Source: Paenibacillus guangzhouensis
GTDB taxonomy: Bacteria > Bacillota > Bacilli > Paenibacillales > Paenibacillaceae
NCBI RefSeq assembly: GCF_009363075.1
Contig: NZ_CP045293.1
Coordinates: 3,534,001-3,598,000, forward strand
DNA: 64,000 bases
Direction of reading: 5' to 3'
The stretch's first letter is position 1. Every line of letters begins with the position of its first letter. Below the pieces are notes generated by a model. The model made no database searches. It saw only the letters and a list, made by a program, of their open reading frames with translations, and had not been told where the DNA came from. Positions 32,841 to 40,400 of this stretch are shown here, one piece after another. The translations under genes were made by a program, and so were the position numbers.

Positions 32841-34514
32841 TTATTTGTGGCTTGCGTACCACTCGTTCACTTCTTTGGTAATGTCATCGCCGCCAAGCTT
32901 CTTCCATTCGCCGACGAACTTATCGAATTCATCAACGGACACTTGGTTCATAATGATTTTGAAGTAGATTTCATCACGTTTCTTGAGCAAAATTTCTTGG
33001 CGATCCGCCATCGTAGGCGTAGGTGCACCGTAGAATTTGTTTTGCAGGTACTCTTTGTTTTGCAGGATTTTCGGGTTATGCGATACTGCGCCGTTCGGAC
33101 CCGAAATCAGAGGTTCCCACCACATATTGATATCGCTGCCATCGATAAATTTCATCGCACGTTCATAACGACCCTTCTGATCTGCAGTTTGAAGAATGCT
33201 AGGATCTTTCGTCTCAATCGCTTTCGGCAGAATCTCGCCGTTGTTATCCAGCTGTTTACCAACGCGAAGTGGGCTAAGCAGCCAGTAGTTATTGCCTTTT
33301 TCTTTCTTGTCTTTACCATACAAATAGATTTTTTGCTCATCTGTCGGAGTCATCGTATTATCCACGACAATCCATTGGTTCAGCAATCTGATTACGCCTT
33401 CCGGATGCTTTGCTTGTTTGGAAATAACATAATAATCATCTACACCAATACCGATTTGGTTCAATGTTGGGCTGCCATCGATGGAAGGAATAGGGTATGC
33501 GCCCCACTCTTGCACGACTTTACCATCTTTGACCGCGCCCTTCACCAGCTGTGCAGGCGTCCAGGATGCACCAAATACAAGACCTACATTGTTGTTGTAA
33601 AGAAGCTCTGCTTCTTTTTCGGTATCTTTAACGGCGAATTCAGGATCGATTAAACCTTTCTTGAACATATCTTGAAGCGCTTTGAGCGCATCCTTCACTT
33701 GCGGCTGGATGTCACTGTTCACGAGATTGCCGCTCGCATCTTCCATCCATAGATTTTCATAAGCGTGGTAACCGTTAAGGAATGCGCGAAGACCCGTTAC
33801 ACCTGTATCGATTTTGAATGGTTCCTTGCTGACGGCGATACCGTAAGGCTTGCCAGTGCCGCCTGGGTCTTTCGTCTTGAAGGCTTCAGCGATCGTAAGC
33901 ACGTCTTGCATCGTCTTCGGCTCTGGCAGATTCAACTTCTTCAGCCAGTCTGTGCGTACGTACAAGTATTGGAAATTGTACGGATTGTAGGAGCTCGGAA
34001 TTCCCATCAATTTTCCGTCGATCGTCGCGGTCTTCATCTGCATGCCGCCGTCCATCGTCAGGAACTTCTTCGTATTGTCCGTTGCGTTCTTGTCGTATAC
34101 ATCCGTGATATCCATGATCATGTCTGCTTCTGTCAGCTCTTTGAGCTGTGTCGCGCTCACGAGCATGAGATCCGGAATATCGTTGGATGCGATCGTCATT
34201 TTCAATTTTTCTTTGAATTGCGTGACGTCTGCTACCCATTTATTCGTGATTTTTACGCCTAGGTCTTTTTCGTACTGATCATAGACGGCGTTCTTGTCGA
34301 AGCTCTCGCCTTCGTCGAATTTCAAATACGGGTCACTCTGTGATACGGTAGATACTTCGATCACTTCATTTTCTTTCGGCGTTTCCGTTGTTTGCGTCTG
34401 TTCCTTTGTCGGTTCCGCCGGCTTCTGCGCTTCTTCTTTCGTACCGCCGCATGCTGTTAATGCCATACTGAGGACGAACAATAAGATCAAGAGTGCTTTG
34501 CTTTTTCTTCTCAT
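32841..34514 (-). CDS. Extracellular sugar-binding lipoprotein (LplA-like)
   Basis: 557 residues; ATG with AGGGAGGG upstream. Lipoprotein signal with lipobox LTAC, Cys22, followed by a long K/E/T-rich linker. The rest is a group-1 solute-binding protein of the large Lpl type (about 500 residues), ending WKKLGGDDITKEVNEWYASHK, almost the same end as the binding protein at 40401. First gene of the importer operon. The ligand is probably an oligosaccharide; it cannot be named from sequence alone. Confidence 0.95.
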   Translation of the reverse strand: MRRKSKALLILLFVLSMALTACGGTKEEAQKPAEPTKEQTQTTETPKENEVIEVSTVSQSDPYLKFDEGESFDKNAVYDQYEKDLGVKITNKWVADVTQFKEKLKMTIASNDIPDLMLVSATQLKELTEADMIMDITDVYDKNATDNTKKFLTMDGGMQMKTATIDGKLMGIPSSYNPYNFQYLYVRTDWLKKLNLPEPKTMQDVLTIAEAFKTKDPGGTGKPYGIAVSKEPFKIDTGVTGLRAFLNGYHAYENLWMEDASGNLVNSDIQPQVKDALKALQDMFKKGLIDPEFAVKDTEKEAELLYNNNVGLVFGASWTPAQLVKGAVKDGKVVQEWGAYPIPSIDGSPTLNQIGIGVDDYYVISKQAKHPEGVIRLLNQWIVVDNTMTPTDEQKIYLYGKDKKEKGNNYWLLSPLRVGKQLDNNGEILPKAIETKDPSILQTADQKGRYERAMKFIDGSDINMWWEPLISGPNGAVSHNPKILQNKEYLQNKFYGAPTPTMADRQEILLKKRDEIYFKIIMNQVSVDEFDKFVGEWKKLGGDDITKEVNEWYASHK

Positions 34515-34586
34515 ATGAACCCTCCCTAGTGATCTCGAAAAGTGATGATTGGCTGATGGATCAGCTCAATGCTCTCTTCTTACTTT

Positions 34587-34623
34587 TAGTATAGGAAGAT
34601 GACAGCCTATCTTCTATATACTA
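34587..34623 (-). promoter_or_regulatory. Inverted repeat upstream of the binding-protein operon
   Basis: TAGTATAGGAAGAT (34587-34600) and ATCTTCTATATACTA (34609-34623) form an imperfect 14/15-nt inverted repeat around an 8-nt centre, 73 nt before the start. It may be the target of the YesN regulator or a repressor. The TATACT inside it could act as a -10 on the minus strand. Confidence 0.5.
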
Positions 34624-34679
34624 GTCTTTACTTTCGTATACACCTTTTGACACACCCCATATCATTCCATAGGAAAGCA

Positions 34680-34729
34680 AAAAAGCCAACCCCGTAACCT
34701 TGGAGCAGGTTATAAGGTGGCTTGACATC
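34680..34729 (-). terminator. Orphan terminator-like hairpin
   Basis: On the minus strand AAGCCA-CC-TAACC pairs with GGTTA-GG-TGGCTT around an 8-nt loop, then six T. No minus-strand gene precedes it; the nearest feature on that side is the chitosanase gene on the opposite strand. Confidence 0.45.
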
Positions 34730-34772
34730 CAGCTCATCGAACGACTTTAGATACAGGTCTTCAGATACACTA

Positions 34773-34801
34773 TTGATGCTCATGCGGCGTTCTCTCATGA
34801 T
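34773..34801 (+). promoter_or_regulatory. Putative promoter of the chitosanase gene
   Basis: TTGATG (34773-34778) and CATGAT (34796-34801) are spaced by 17 nt, 63 nt before the start. Confidence 0.35.
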
Positions 34802-34863
34802 TTGTTAGGGATAATGGCATACTAACCCAGAATGAATCGAACGATGACGAAGGAGTACAAAGG

Positions 34864-35709
34864 ATGAATCGAATGCTAACCACAGCGATGATCGTCATGC
34901 TAATGACGGGATGTACAGCTTACACAACGCCCAAAGAAGCACCCTCCAAAGTAAAAATATATAGCGACGCCTCCATCTCAGCAACGCTATCCTCCGCACA
35001 GAAATTACGCGCCGAGAAACTGATCAGCCTATTCGAAAACGGTGTTACCACGATCCAATACGGCTATGCCAAGAACCTGCATGATGGCCGTGGCTTCACA
35101 TGCGGCCGCGCTGGGTTCACGACAGGTACAGGCGATGCGTATGAGGTGATCAATCGATATACAAAGCGCGTTCCATCGAATAAACTAGCATCCTATTTGC
35201 CTGAATTGAAACGGTTAAACAGCGCTCGGAATAAAGCGGACGTATCTCGATTGGCCGGATTCGATCGAGCATGGAAATCTCTCGGCAGAGATGCCACATT
35301 CCGCGCCGTACAAGATGAAGTGGTTGATGAATGGTACTATCGTCCTTCCGCATCCTATGCGAGTACAGCAGGACTGAAGCTCCCGCTCTCCATGGCCGTG
35401 CTCTACGATACCATTATCCAGCATGGAGGAGGGAGCGACCCGGATAGCTTGTCCGCGCTAATAAAGCGCACCAATGCAGCAGTCGGAGGGACACCTCGGC
35501 AAGGCGTGGATGAGAAGATATGGCTCGCCAAATTTCTCGATGTACGCCGCGCAGACCTGAAGAACCCATCCAACCGCTCAACGCAGCAAGAATGGGCCCA
35601 ATCCGTAGGTCGCGTCGATGTCTTCAAATCCATTGCAGCGAGCAATAATTATAACTTAAATGCACCGATCGTCATTCATACAAGCGAGTACCATGAGACG
35701 ATAGTGTAG
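34864..35709 (+). CDS. Lipoprotein chitosanase, GH46
   Basis: 281 residues; ATG with AAAGGATG-type site. A short signal ends in the lipobox LMTGC with Cys17, so the enzyme is predicted to be tethered to the outer membrane face, unlike the freely secreted classical GH46 enzymes. The catalytic region is SLFENGVTTIQYGYAKNL, then HDGRGFTCGRAGFTTGTGD. Glu58 and Asp74 correspond to the general acid and base of GH46. It cleaves beta-1,4-linked glucosamine polymers. It overlaps tail to tail with the glycosyltransferase gene by 38 nt and lies close to a polysaccharide deacetylase gene. Confidence 0.9.
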   Translation: MNRMLTTAMIVMLMTGCTAYTTPKEAPSKVKIYSDASISATLSSAQKLRAEKLISLFENGVTTIQYGYAKNLHDGRGFTCGRAGFTTGTGDAYEVINRYTKRVPSNKLASYLPELKRLNSARNKADVSRLAGFDRAWKSLGRDATFRAVQDEVVDEWYYRPSASYASTAGLKLPLSMAVLYDTIIQHGGGSDPDSLSALIKRTNAAVGGTPRQGVDEKIWLAKFLDVRRADLKNPSNRSTQQEWAQSVGRVDVFKSIAASNNYNLNAPIVIHTSEYHETIV

Positions 35710-36442
35710 CCTTACTCATGTGACGGGTGACGTATTTCTTATAGTTGCGTACGCCGCGAATCACTTTGACATCCGCAGATAATAACTGTCGGTCACTAAT
35801 CACCCATGTATGTCCCAATGAATTTTTCTCTCGGATCGCTGCAAAATTATATTTGCTCGCAGAGTAGACGCGGTACCCCCTTGCTCTGCTGTCTTGACAG
35901 AATTTATCATCCTCCCCGATGCTGCGATTCGGGAATTTCACCTTCTTGAATACCTTCTTCTTAAAGACCAACGTCGCACCCGGTAGGATCGATACGTATC
36001 TGCGTTCATAGCTCGGAAAACGAAGAATCAGCTTCCGATTCCCTTTGAGCCACGTATAGCATGCGCGTTTGCCTACGATGTCAGCTCCGCTCTTCTTCAT
36101 CGCCAGCATCGAACCGGTTAGGTAGCTTGGCGCATAATAATCGTCATCATCGAACTTCGCGATCGTCCGATATTTCGATTGACGGACCGCATAGTTCAAG
36201 CAAGCGCCTAACGAGGTGTTCTCAGACAATTGATATACAGATACGTTGCTATAGCCTTGAGCCATTTTCCGATACGCTTTAATGTCCAATTTGTCATTAT
36301 TCAGAATAATGATGAGTTCTTTATTCACCCAACGCTGTCTATTGAAATTTTTGAATATGTTCTTCAGGTGGTGGGGGCGTTTGGTACAAGTAATAATAGA
36401 AATGCCCTTCTTTTTGTACCGATAACCACTTCGGGTTGTCAC
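35672..36442 (-). CDS. Glycosyltransferase family 2 protein
   Basis: 256 residues from the GTG at 36442 with GGAGGGAGG and 8 nt spacing; the longer upstream frame has no site and covers the region before the deacetylase gene. GT-A fold: KGISIITCTKRPHHLKNIFKNF, ELIIILNNDKL, the DXD-like AKFDDDDYYAP, then NRSIGEDDKFCQDSRARGYRVY. It transfers a sugar from a nucleotide donor; acceptor unknown. Its 3' end overlaps the last 38 nt of the chitosanase gene on the other strand, with no terminator between them. Confidence 0.85.
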   Translation of the reverse strand: MTTRSGYRYKKKGISIITCTKRPHHLKNIFKNFNRQRWVNKELIIILNNDKLDIKAYRKMAQGYSNVSVYQLSENTSLGACLNYAVRQSKYRTIAKFDDDDYYAPSYLTGSMLAMKKSGADIVGKRACYTWLKGNRKLILRFPSYERRYVSILPGATLVFKKKVFKKVKFPNRSIGEDDKFCQDSRARGYRVYSASKYNFAAIREKNSLGHTWVISDRQLLSADVKVIRGVRNYKKYVTRHMSKATLSSHGTRLYE

Positions 36443-36602
36443 TTGGCGGTCCTCCCTCCAGGGTAATGGAAATGCGTCTTTTTTCTTTCGAGGAGTCACT
36501 ATATTTGTATGAAATGTATATAAAATAAAGACGGCGAATCGACTGGTTGTTTCGCGGAAATGAAGGCATGTGAACCCGCTCGGAGGGAGAGGTACCGCAC
36601 TA

Positions 36603-37286
36603 ATGAACGTAAGGAGCCAGATAAAACCAGGGATCAAGCGGATACAACGCCATAAACCATCGGCAATCCGTTCTAGCAGTAATCCTAGAATCGCCTATCT
36701 TACCTTTGATGATGGCCCGAATGAATACACCGAACAAATTCTTGATGTATTGAAGGCCTATGATGCGAGCGCCACCTTCTTCATGCTCAAGCCTCATATC
36801 CTTCAACATGCGAACACGGCTATGCGCATCGTTCGTGAAGGGCATGCGGTAGGGCTGCATGGCGTGACCCATCGAGCGGAGCTCTTCTATGCATCGAAGG
36901 AATCCGTCATTGAAGAATTTAATGACACGCGGTACACGCTTCGTGCGGTAACCGGCAAAGACACGCAGCTCGTACGCACGCCCTACGGCAGCATCCTACA
37001 TATGAAGCCTTCCTACTTCGATGAGGTGGAGCGCTGGGGCTACCTGCTATGGGACTGGAATGTCGATAGTCGAGACTGGAAATATCGTGATGATCGTTCC
37101 GTTCGGGCTGTGAAGAGACGTGTTCGAGCACTTCGCCGGAGCGGCAAGGATCCTGTGATTCTGATGCACGATCGCCCCGAGACGGCAGAGCTGCTCAAGG
37201 ATATCATTGCATATCTTTACGAACACGGCTATCGTCTGAATAAATTAGATGAGACGTTGAAGCCCGTCCGATTGAAATCCATATGA
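36603..37286 (+). CDS. Polysaccharide deacetylase (NodB domain)
   Basis: 227 residues from the ATG at 36603; GGAGGGAGAGG ends 10 nt before it. The NodB motifs are all there: YLTFDDGPNEYT (motif 1), HGVTHRAE (motif 2, the metal His-X3-His), LVRTPYGS (motif 3), LWDWNVDSRDWKY (motif 4) and ILMHD (motif 5). No signal peptide or TM helix is visible, so it may act inside the cell or leave by another route. The substrate is probably an N-acetylated glucosamine polymer. It is divergent from the glycosyltransferase gene. Confidence 0.9.
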   Translation: MNVRSQIKPGIKRIQRHKPSAIRSSSNPRIAYLTFDDGPNEYTEQILDVLKAYDASATFFMLKPHILQHANTAMRIVREGHAVGLHGVTHRAELFYASKESVIEEFNDTRYTLRAVTGKDTQLVRTPYGSILHMKPSYFDEVERWGYLLWDWNVDSRDWKYRDDRSVRAVKRRVRALRRSGKDPVILMHDRPETAELLKDIIAYLYEHGYRLNKLDETLKPVRLKSI

Positions 37287-37291
37287 GACGG

Positions 37292-37336
37292 AAAAGGCGA
37301 TAGCTCTCGGTTCCCATCCTCCGAGAAGCCATCGCC
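37292..37336 (-). terminator. Terminator of the pirin gene
   Basis: On the minus strand GGCGATGGCTTCTCGG pairs with CCGAGAGCTATCGCC around a 10-nt loop, followed by TTTT. In the plus direction no T-run follows. Confidence 0.8.
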
Positions 37337-37359
37337 TCGATTTGATCGTACACGGCTGA

Positions 37360-38241
37360 TTAGAAATTTGGATCCCCGAACTTGCCTATCCGCAAATCCC
37401 GGAAAGCTTCAACGATCTCACGCTCCGTATTCATCACGAACGGACCATGCTGTATGATCGGCTCATCGATTGGCTCGCCGCTTAACACGATGACAAGCGC
37501 ATCCTCTGTCAGAGCTTCGATCAGCATTTCGCCCGGTTCGTTCTTAAATAGGACAAGATCAGACGACACAGCATCGGATTCACCATTGATCCTTACTTGA
37601 CCTCGAAGAACGAGCACCGCCGTATTATAGCCCTGGGGAAGCGTGAATCTGGCTTGCCCGTGTTTCTTTAAGCTGATATCGAAAAGATGAACCGGCGTGA
37701 AAGTCTCGGCTGGACCCTTTACACCTTCATACTCCCCTGCAATAATACGTACAGTACCTGCTTGATCGGGCAATGCTACATACGCCATCTGATCTTTAAG
37801 CAGCTCTTGGTATTTGGGCTTACTCATCTTGCTCGCTTGCGGCAGATTCACCCACAGCTGAATCATATGCATGATCCCGCCACGCTTTGCGAATGATTGC
37901 TCCTGGTACTCCTTATGCAATACACCGGAACCTGCTGTCATCCATTGCACATCTCCCGGTCCAATAATTCCATGGTTGCCTGCATTATCATGATGCTCGA
38001 CGTACCCGTCATAGGCGATCGTTACGGTCTCGAATCCACGGTGCGGGTGCGCTCCAACCCCTCTTGCCGTTTCGGCTGGCGGGAATTCATGCGGTGAATT
38101 GTAGTCGAGCAGAACAAATGGACTTAGCCGTTCCAAGAAAGGATTGCCGTGCGGGAAATAATTCGATACGCGAAAGCCGTCACCCACCATTTGAAAAGGT
38201 GCCCCTCTAAAAATTCCTTCGATCGGACGAAAGTTTGACAT
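37360..38241 (-). CDS. Pirin family protein
   Basis: 293 residues from the ATG at 38241, 10 nt after AAAGGAG; an ATG two codons upstream is only 4 nt from it. Bicupin with the pirin signature VGAHPHRGFETVTIAYDG, HHDNAGN and QWMTAGSGVLHKE. The two His of HPHRG, the His of the HHDN segment and a Glu hold the metal. Some pirins have quercetin 2,3-dioxygenase activity and are induced by stress. It follows the MarR gene by about 90 nt. A MarR-type operator (38297-38314) lies upstream. Confidence 0.9.
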   Translation of the reverse strand: MSNFRPIEGIFRGAPFQMVGDGFRVSNYFPHGNPFLERLSPFVLLDYNSPHEFPPAETARGVGAHPHRGFETVTIAYDGYVEHHDNAGNHGIIGPGDVQWMTAGSGVLHKEYQEQSFAKRGGIMHMIQLWVNLPQASKMSKPKYQELLKDQMAYVALPDQAGTVRIIAGEYEGVKGPAETFTPVHLFDISLKKHGQARFTLPQGYNTAVLVLRGQVRINGESDAVSSDLVLFKNEPGEMLIEALTEDALVIVLSGEPIDEPIIQHGPFVMNTEREIVEAFRDLRIGKFGDPNF

Positions 38242-38296
38242 TGCCATTCCACTCCTTTGTTATGGTTCTCATTCAGTTAAATTATTTTATATAAAT

Positions 38297-38314
38297 ATTC
38301 TTCAATTAAAGATA
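38297..38314 (-). promoter_or_regulatory. MhqR-like operator upstream of the pirin gene
   Basis: On the minus strand TATCTTTAATTGAAGAAT, a 6-6-6 palindrome with one mismatch, matches the arms of the perfect site before the marR-type gene (38825-38842). Confidence 0.6.
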
Positions 38315-38332
38315 TATAGCGAAGAAAATGGG

Positions 38333-38782
38333 CTACACGCCATTAGCCCCTTTACCTAACAACTTCAACAGTTCAATCGCCTCTTCCTTCTGCGCTTGGG
38401 TTAGCCCGCCCATCAAGTCATGGATTCGATTCGCATGCTGTGGGAAAATTTGCCCGAAGAACGTTTGACCTTGCTCTGTCAACTCTGCAAAAATAACCCG
38501 CCGATCCTCCTGCGAAGGAATTCGCGCAATCCAGCCCTTCTTGCACAGTTTATCAATGTTATAGGTCATGGTCCCGCTGGTGATGAGAATTTTCTCCCCG
38601 ATCTGCTGCAGCGGAATTCTCCCCTTCGAATGAAGCACCTCCAAGATGCCGAATTCGGAAGGCGATAGATCGTAGCTCCGAATATCCTTCGATACGCTAT
38701 CCATCACGTTCTTATAAGCCTTGGAGAGAACGACGAGTAGTTTCAGCGATGTAAGCTCTTCTTTTTGTGTAGGATCCGCCAT
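38333..38782 (-). CDS. MarR family regulator, MhqR-like
   Basis: 149 residues from the ATG at 38782 with AGAGGGA upstream; an ATG one codon earlier is also possible. Winged helix MarR domain: LSPSEFGILEVLHSKGRIPLQQIGEKILITSGTMTYNIDKLCKKGWIARIPSQEDRRVIFAELTEQG. From memory of the family, the sequence closely resembles MhqR of Bacillus, a repressor of quinone and diamide resistance genes. The operator arms TATCT...AGATA fit MhqR boxes too. It most likely represses itself and the pirin gene. Confidence 0.85.
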   Translation of the reverse strand: MADPTQKEELTSLKLLVVLSKAYKNVMDSVSKDIRSYDLSPSEFGILEVLHSKGRIPLQQIGEKILITSGTMTYNIDKLCKKGWIARIPSQEDRRVIFAELTEQGQTFFGQIFPQHANRIHDLMGGLTQAQKEEAIELLKLLGKGANGV

Positions 38783-38815
38783 CATTATTCCCTCTATTCA
38801 CCGATTTCTTGAACT

Positions 38816-38842
38816 TAAGATAATTATCTTGATTTAAAGATA
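38816..38842 (-). promoter_or_regulatory. MhqR-like autoregulatory operator
   Basis: TATCTTGATTTAAAGATA (38825-38842) is a palindrome with perfect 6-nt arms. It overlaps a second perfect palindrome, AAGATAATTATCTT (38817-38830), so three half-sites are stacked 35-60 nt before the gene start. Confidence 0.7.
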
Positions 38843-38949
38843 TATCGTTTCACGTCATTTGTCAATACACAAGAAGAACCGACTTCATCGTCCGTTAACG
38901 GACGATAAGCGTATCTTCGAGAAATATAAGAACAGTTTATTCGTAAAAC

Positions 38950-38995
38950 TTATAAAAAAAACTGACACCCGCTGTGAAATCGAAGGATGCCAGTC
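38950..38995 (-). terminator. Terminator of the LLM oxidoreductase gene
   Basis: On the minus strand ACTGGCATCC pairs with GGGTGTCAGT (two mismatched positions), followed by seven T. Confidence 0.8.
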
Positions 38996-39007
38996 TAGTA
39001 TGAGATA

Positions 39008-40105
39008 TTATGCCTTTGCATTCACCGTTTGCGATTGCTTGCGTAGCTCGCGTCGCACGATGGGAGCCACTTCGGTTGCCAACAATTCTATCGCTTTGGC
39101 AACACGATTGAACGGAACGCCGCCGATGTCCATTTGCATCATGTAACGGGTATGCCCGAATAATTGATGTTGAGTGAGAATCTTCTCCGCAATACGCTCT
39201 GGACTGCCCACGGCTAGCGCCGTCTCTGGACCTGCAAGCTGTTCGAATGCCTCTCGCGTTAATGTGGTAGACTCTAATCGATTCCCGTTGAACTGGGCGG
39301 TGTAATTCGCGTAATACGGGTAAAATTCGCTCATGGCTTGCTCCGTCGTCTTAGCAATATAACCGTGACTGGTAATTCCCACTTGCAAATGTCGTGGGTC
39401 ATGTCCCGCCTTCTCCCCCGCTTGACGATAGGTCTCAACGATATGCTGCAGCTTGGACGGGTCTCCTCCGAGAATCGCAAGAGCCATGCCCGTACCATAC
39501 GTTCCTGCAAGCGCAGCGCTCGCCGGTGTACCGCCGACGCCGATCCATAGCGGAATCTCTGGCTGTACGGGTCTTGGTGCGATTTCAGCGCCTTCAAGAT
39601 CGCTGCGGAACGCCCCCTTCCAAGTGACTTTGGCCTGACGATTTAGCTCCTGCAGCAAGGTTAGGTTTTCCTGGAATAAGGCATGGTAATCCTCTCGTGC
39701 ATAACCGAATAATGGGAATGATTCCAAGAACGCTCCACGGCCCGAGATAATCTCGGCACGGCCGTTCGAGAGCAAATCAAGCGTTGCGAAATCTTCGAAG
39801 ACACGGACCGGGTCCGCCGTACTAAGTACCGTCGTTGCGCTAGTTAATCGGATATGCTTCGTCGCTTGCGCAATAGCTGCGAGGACGACAGGCGGCGATG
39901 ATAAGGCAAAATCCAATCGGTGATGCTCGCCGACGCCGAACACATCGATCCCCGCTTCATCCGCAAGCTTCGCTGCCTCTACGATGTCCCGCAGTCGTTG
40001 TGCCGGATGAATGGGCTTGCCTGTCTGTATATCTGGCGATAAATCGCCTAATGTATAAAGGCCGAATTCAAACGTTGGCTCTACTCCATTATCTTTCATA
40101 TTCAT
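39008..40105 (-). CDS. LLM class flavin-dependent oxidoreductase
   Basis: 365 residues from the ATG at 40105 with GGGAGGGA upstream. Luciferase-like TIM barrel: FGLYTLGDL at the start, ADEAGIDVFGVGEHHRLDFALSSPPVVLAAIAQATKHIRL, then AEIISGRGAFLESFPLFGY and PLWIGVGGTPASAALAG. It binds FMN or F420-like flavin and oxidises an organic compound. The operator over its start site points to quinone/electrophile control, and it lies beside the MhqR-like repressor and pirin genes. Confidence 0.9.
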   Translation of the reverse strand: MNMKDNGVEPTFEFGLYTLGDLSPDIQTGKPIHPAQRLRDIVEAAKLADEAGIDVFGVGEHHRLDFALSSPPVVLAAIAQATKHIRLTSATTVLSTADPVRVFEDFATLDLLSNGRAEIISGRGAFLESFPLFGYAREDYHALFQENLTLLQELNRQAKVTWKGAFRSDLEGAEIAPRPVQPEIPLWIGVGGTPASAALAGTYGTGMALAILGGDPSKLQHIVETYRQAGEKAGHDPRHLQVGITSHGYIAKTTEQAMSEFYPYYANYTAQFNGNRLESTTLTREAFEQLAGPETALAVGSPERIAEKILTQHQLFGHTRYMMQMDIGGVPFNRVAKAIELLATEVAPIVRRELRKQSQTVNAKA

Positions 40106-40278
40106 GGTTCCCTCCCTAGATGACATGAATCCTATACGCTTGTTAAGATCCATGAACGCAGTAAAATATGCCGTTAAGCTCGTACACTCCGATAGTTACA
40201 GTATGCTCACAAGACCTTGCTTTTCCTGTACGCTTCGTCCGGCATCATGCGCCATTTTTTCACAATCACATCATTTGA

Positions 40279-40323
40279 TTACTTATAGTAAGTAAGTGTA
40301 TTATAGTAATTTACTGTTGTCAA
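40279..40323 (-). promoter_or_regulatory. LLM promoter with YodB/CatR-like operator
   Basis: On the minus strand TTGACA (40318-40323) and TACACT (40295-40300) are exactly 17 nt apart. The perfect palindrome TTACTTATAGTAAGTAA (7-nt arms, 40279-40295) starts at the edge of the -10 and covers the start point. A second palindrome, AGTAATTTACT, lies in the spacer. The TTACT/AGTAA arms resemble the boxes of HxlR-type YodB and CatR repressors of Bacillus. Confidence 0.7.
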
Positions 40324-40334
40324 TGTTAAACCGA

Positions 40335-40385
40335 CAAAAAAGACTGACTCACACAGATCGCAACGATCTGGCAAGCCAGCCTTCT
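40335..40385 (-). terminator. Terminator of the second binding-protein gene
   Basis: On the minus strand the arms CTGGCTTGCCAGATC and GATCTGTGTGAGTCAG pair with mismatches around GTTGC, followed by TCTTTTTT. Confidence 0.65.
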
Positions 40386-40400
40386 TAGGCAATCGCCTTA

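Larger units (their letters stand above)
34515..34863. other. 349-nt region between the divergent binding-protein and chitosanase genes
   Basis: Holds a long inverted repeat (34587-34623), a minus-strand terminator-like hairpin (34680-34729) and a plausible promoter for the chitosanase gene (34773-34801). A minus-strand frame of about 57 codons runs straight through the hairpin and lacks a good ribosome binding site, so it is not called. Confidence 0.5.

Noticed and set aside
32808-33653. 281-codon plus-strand frame opposite the binding-protein gene
   Set aside because: Antisense shadow; the minus strand encodes a complete lipoprotein with start site and lipobox.
34619-34807. Minus-strand frame of about 57 codons before the binding-protein operon
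   Set aside because: It has no good ribosome binding site and a strong terminator hairpin lies inside the frame.
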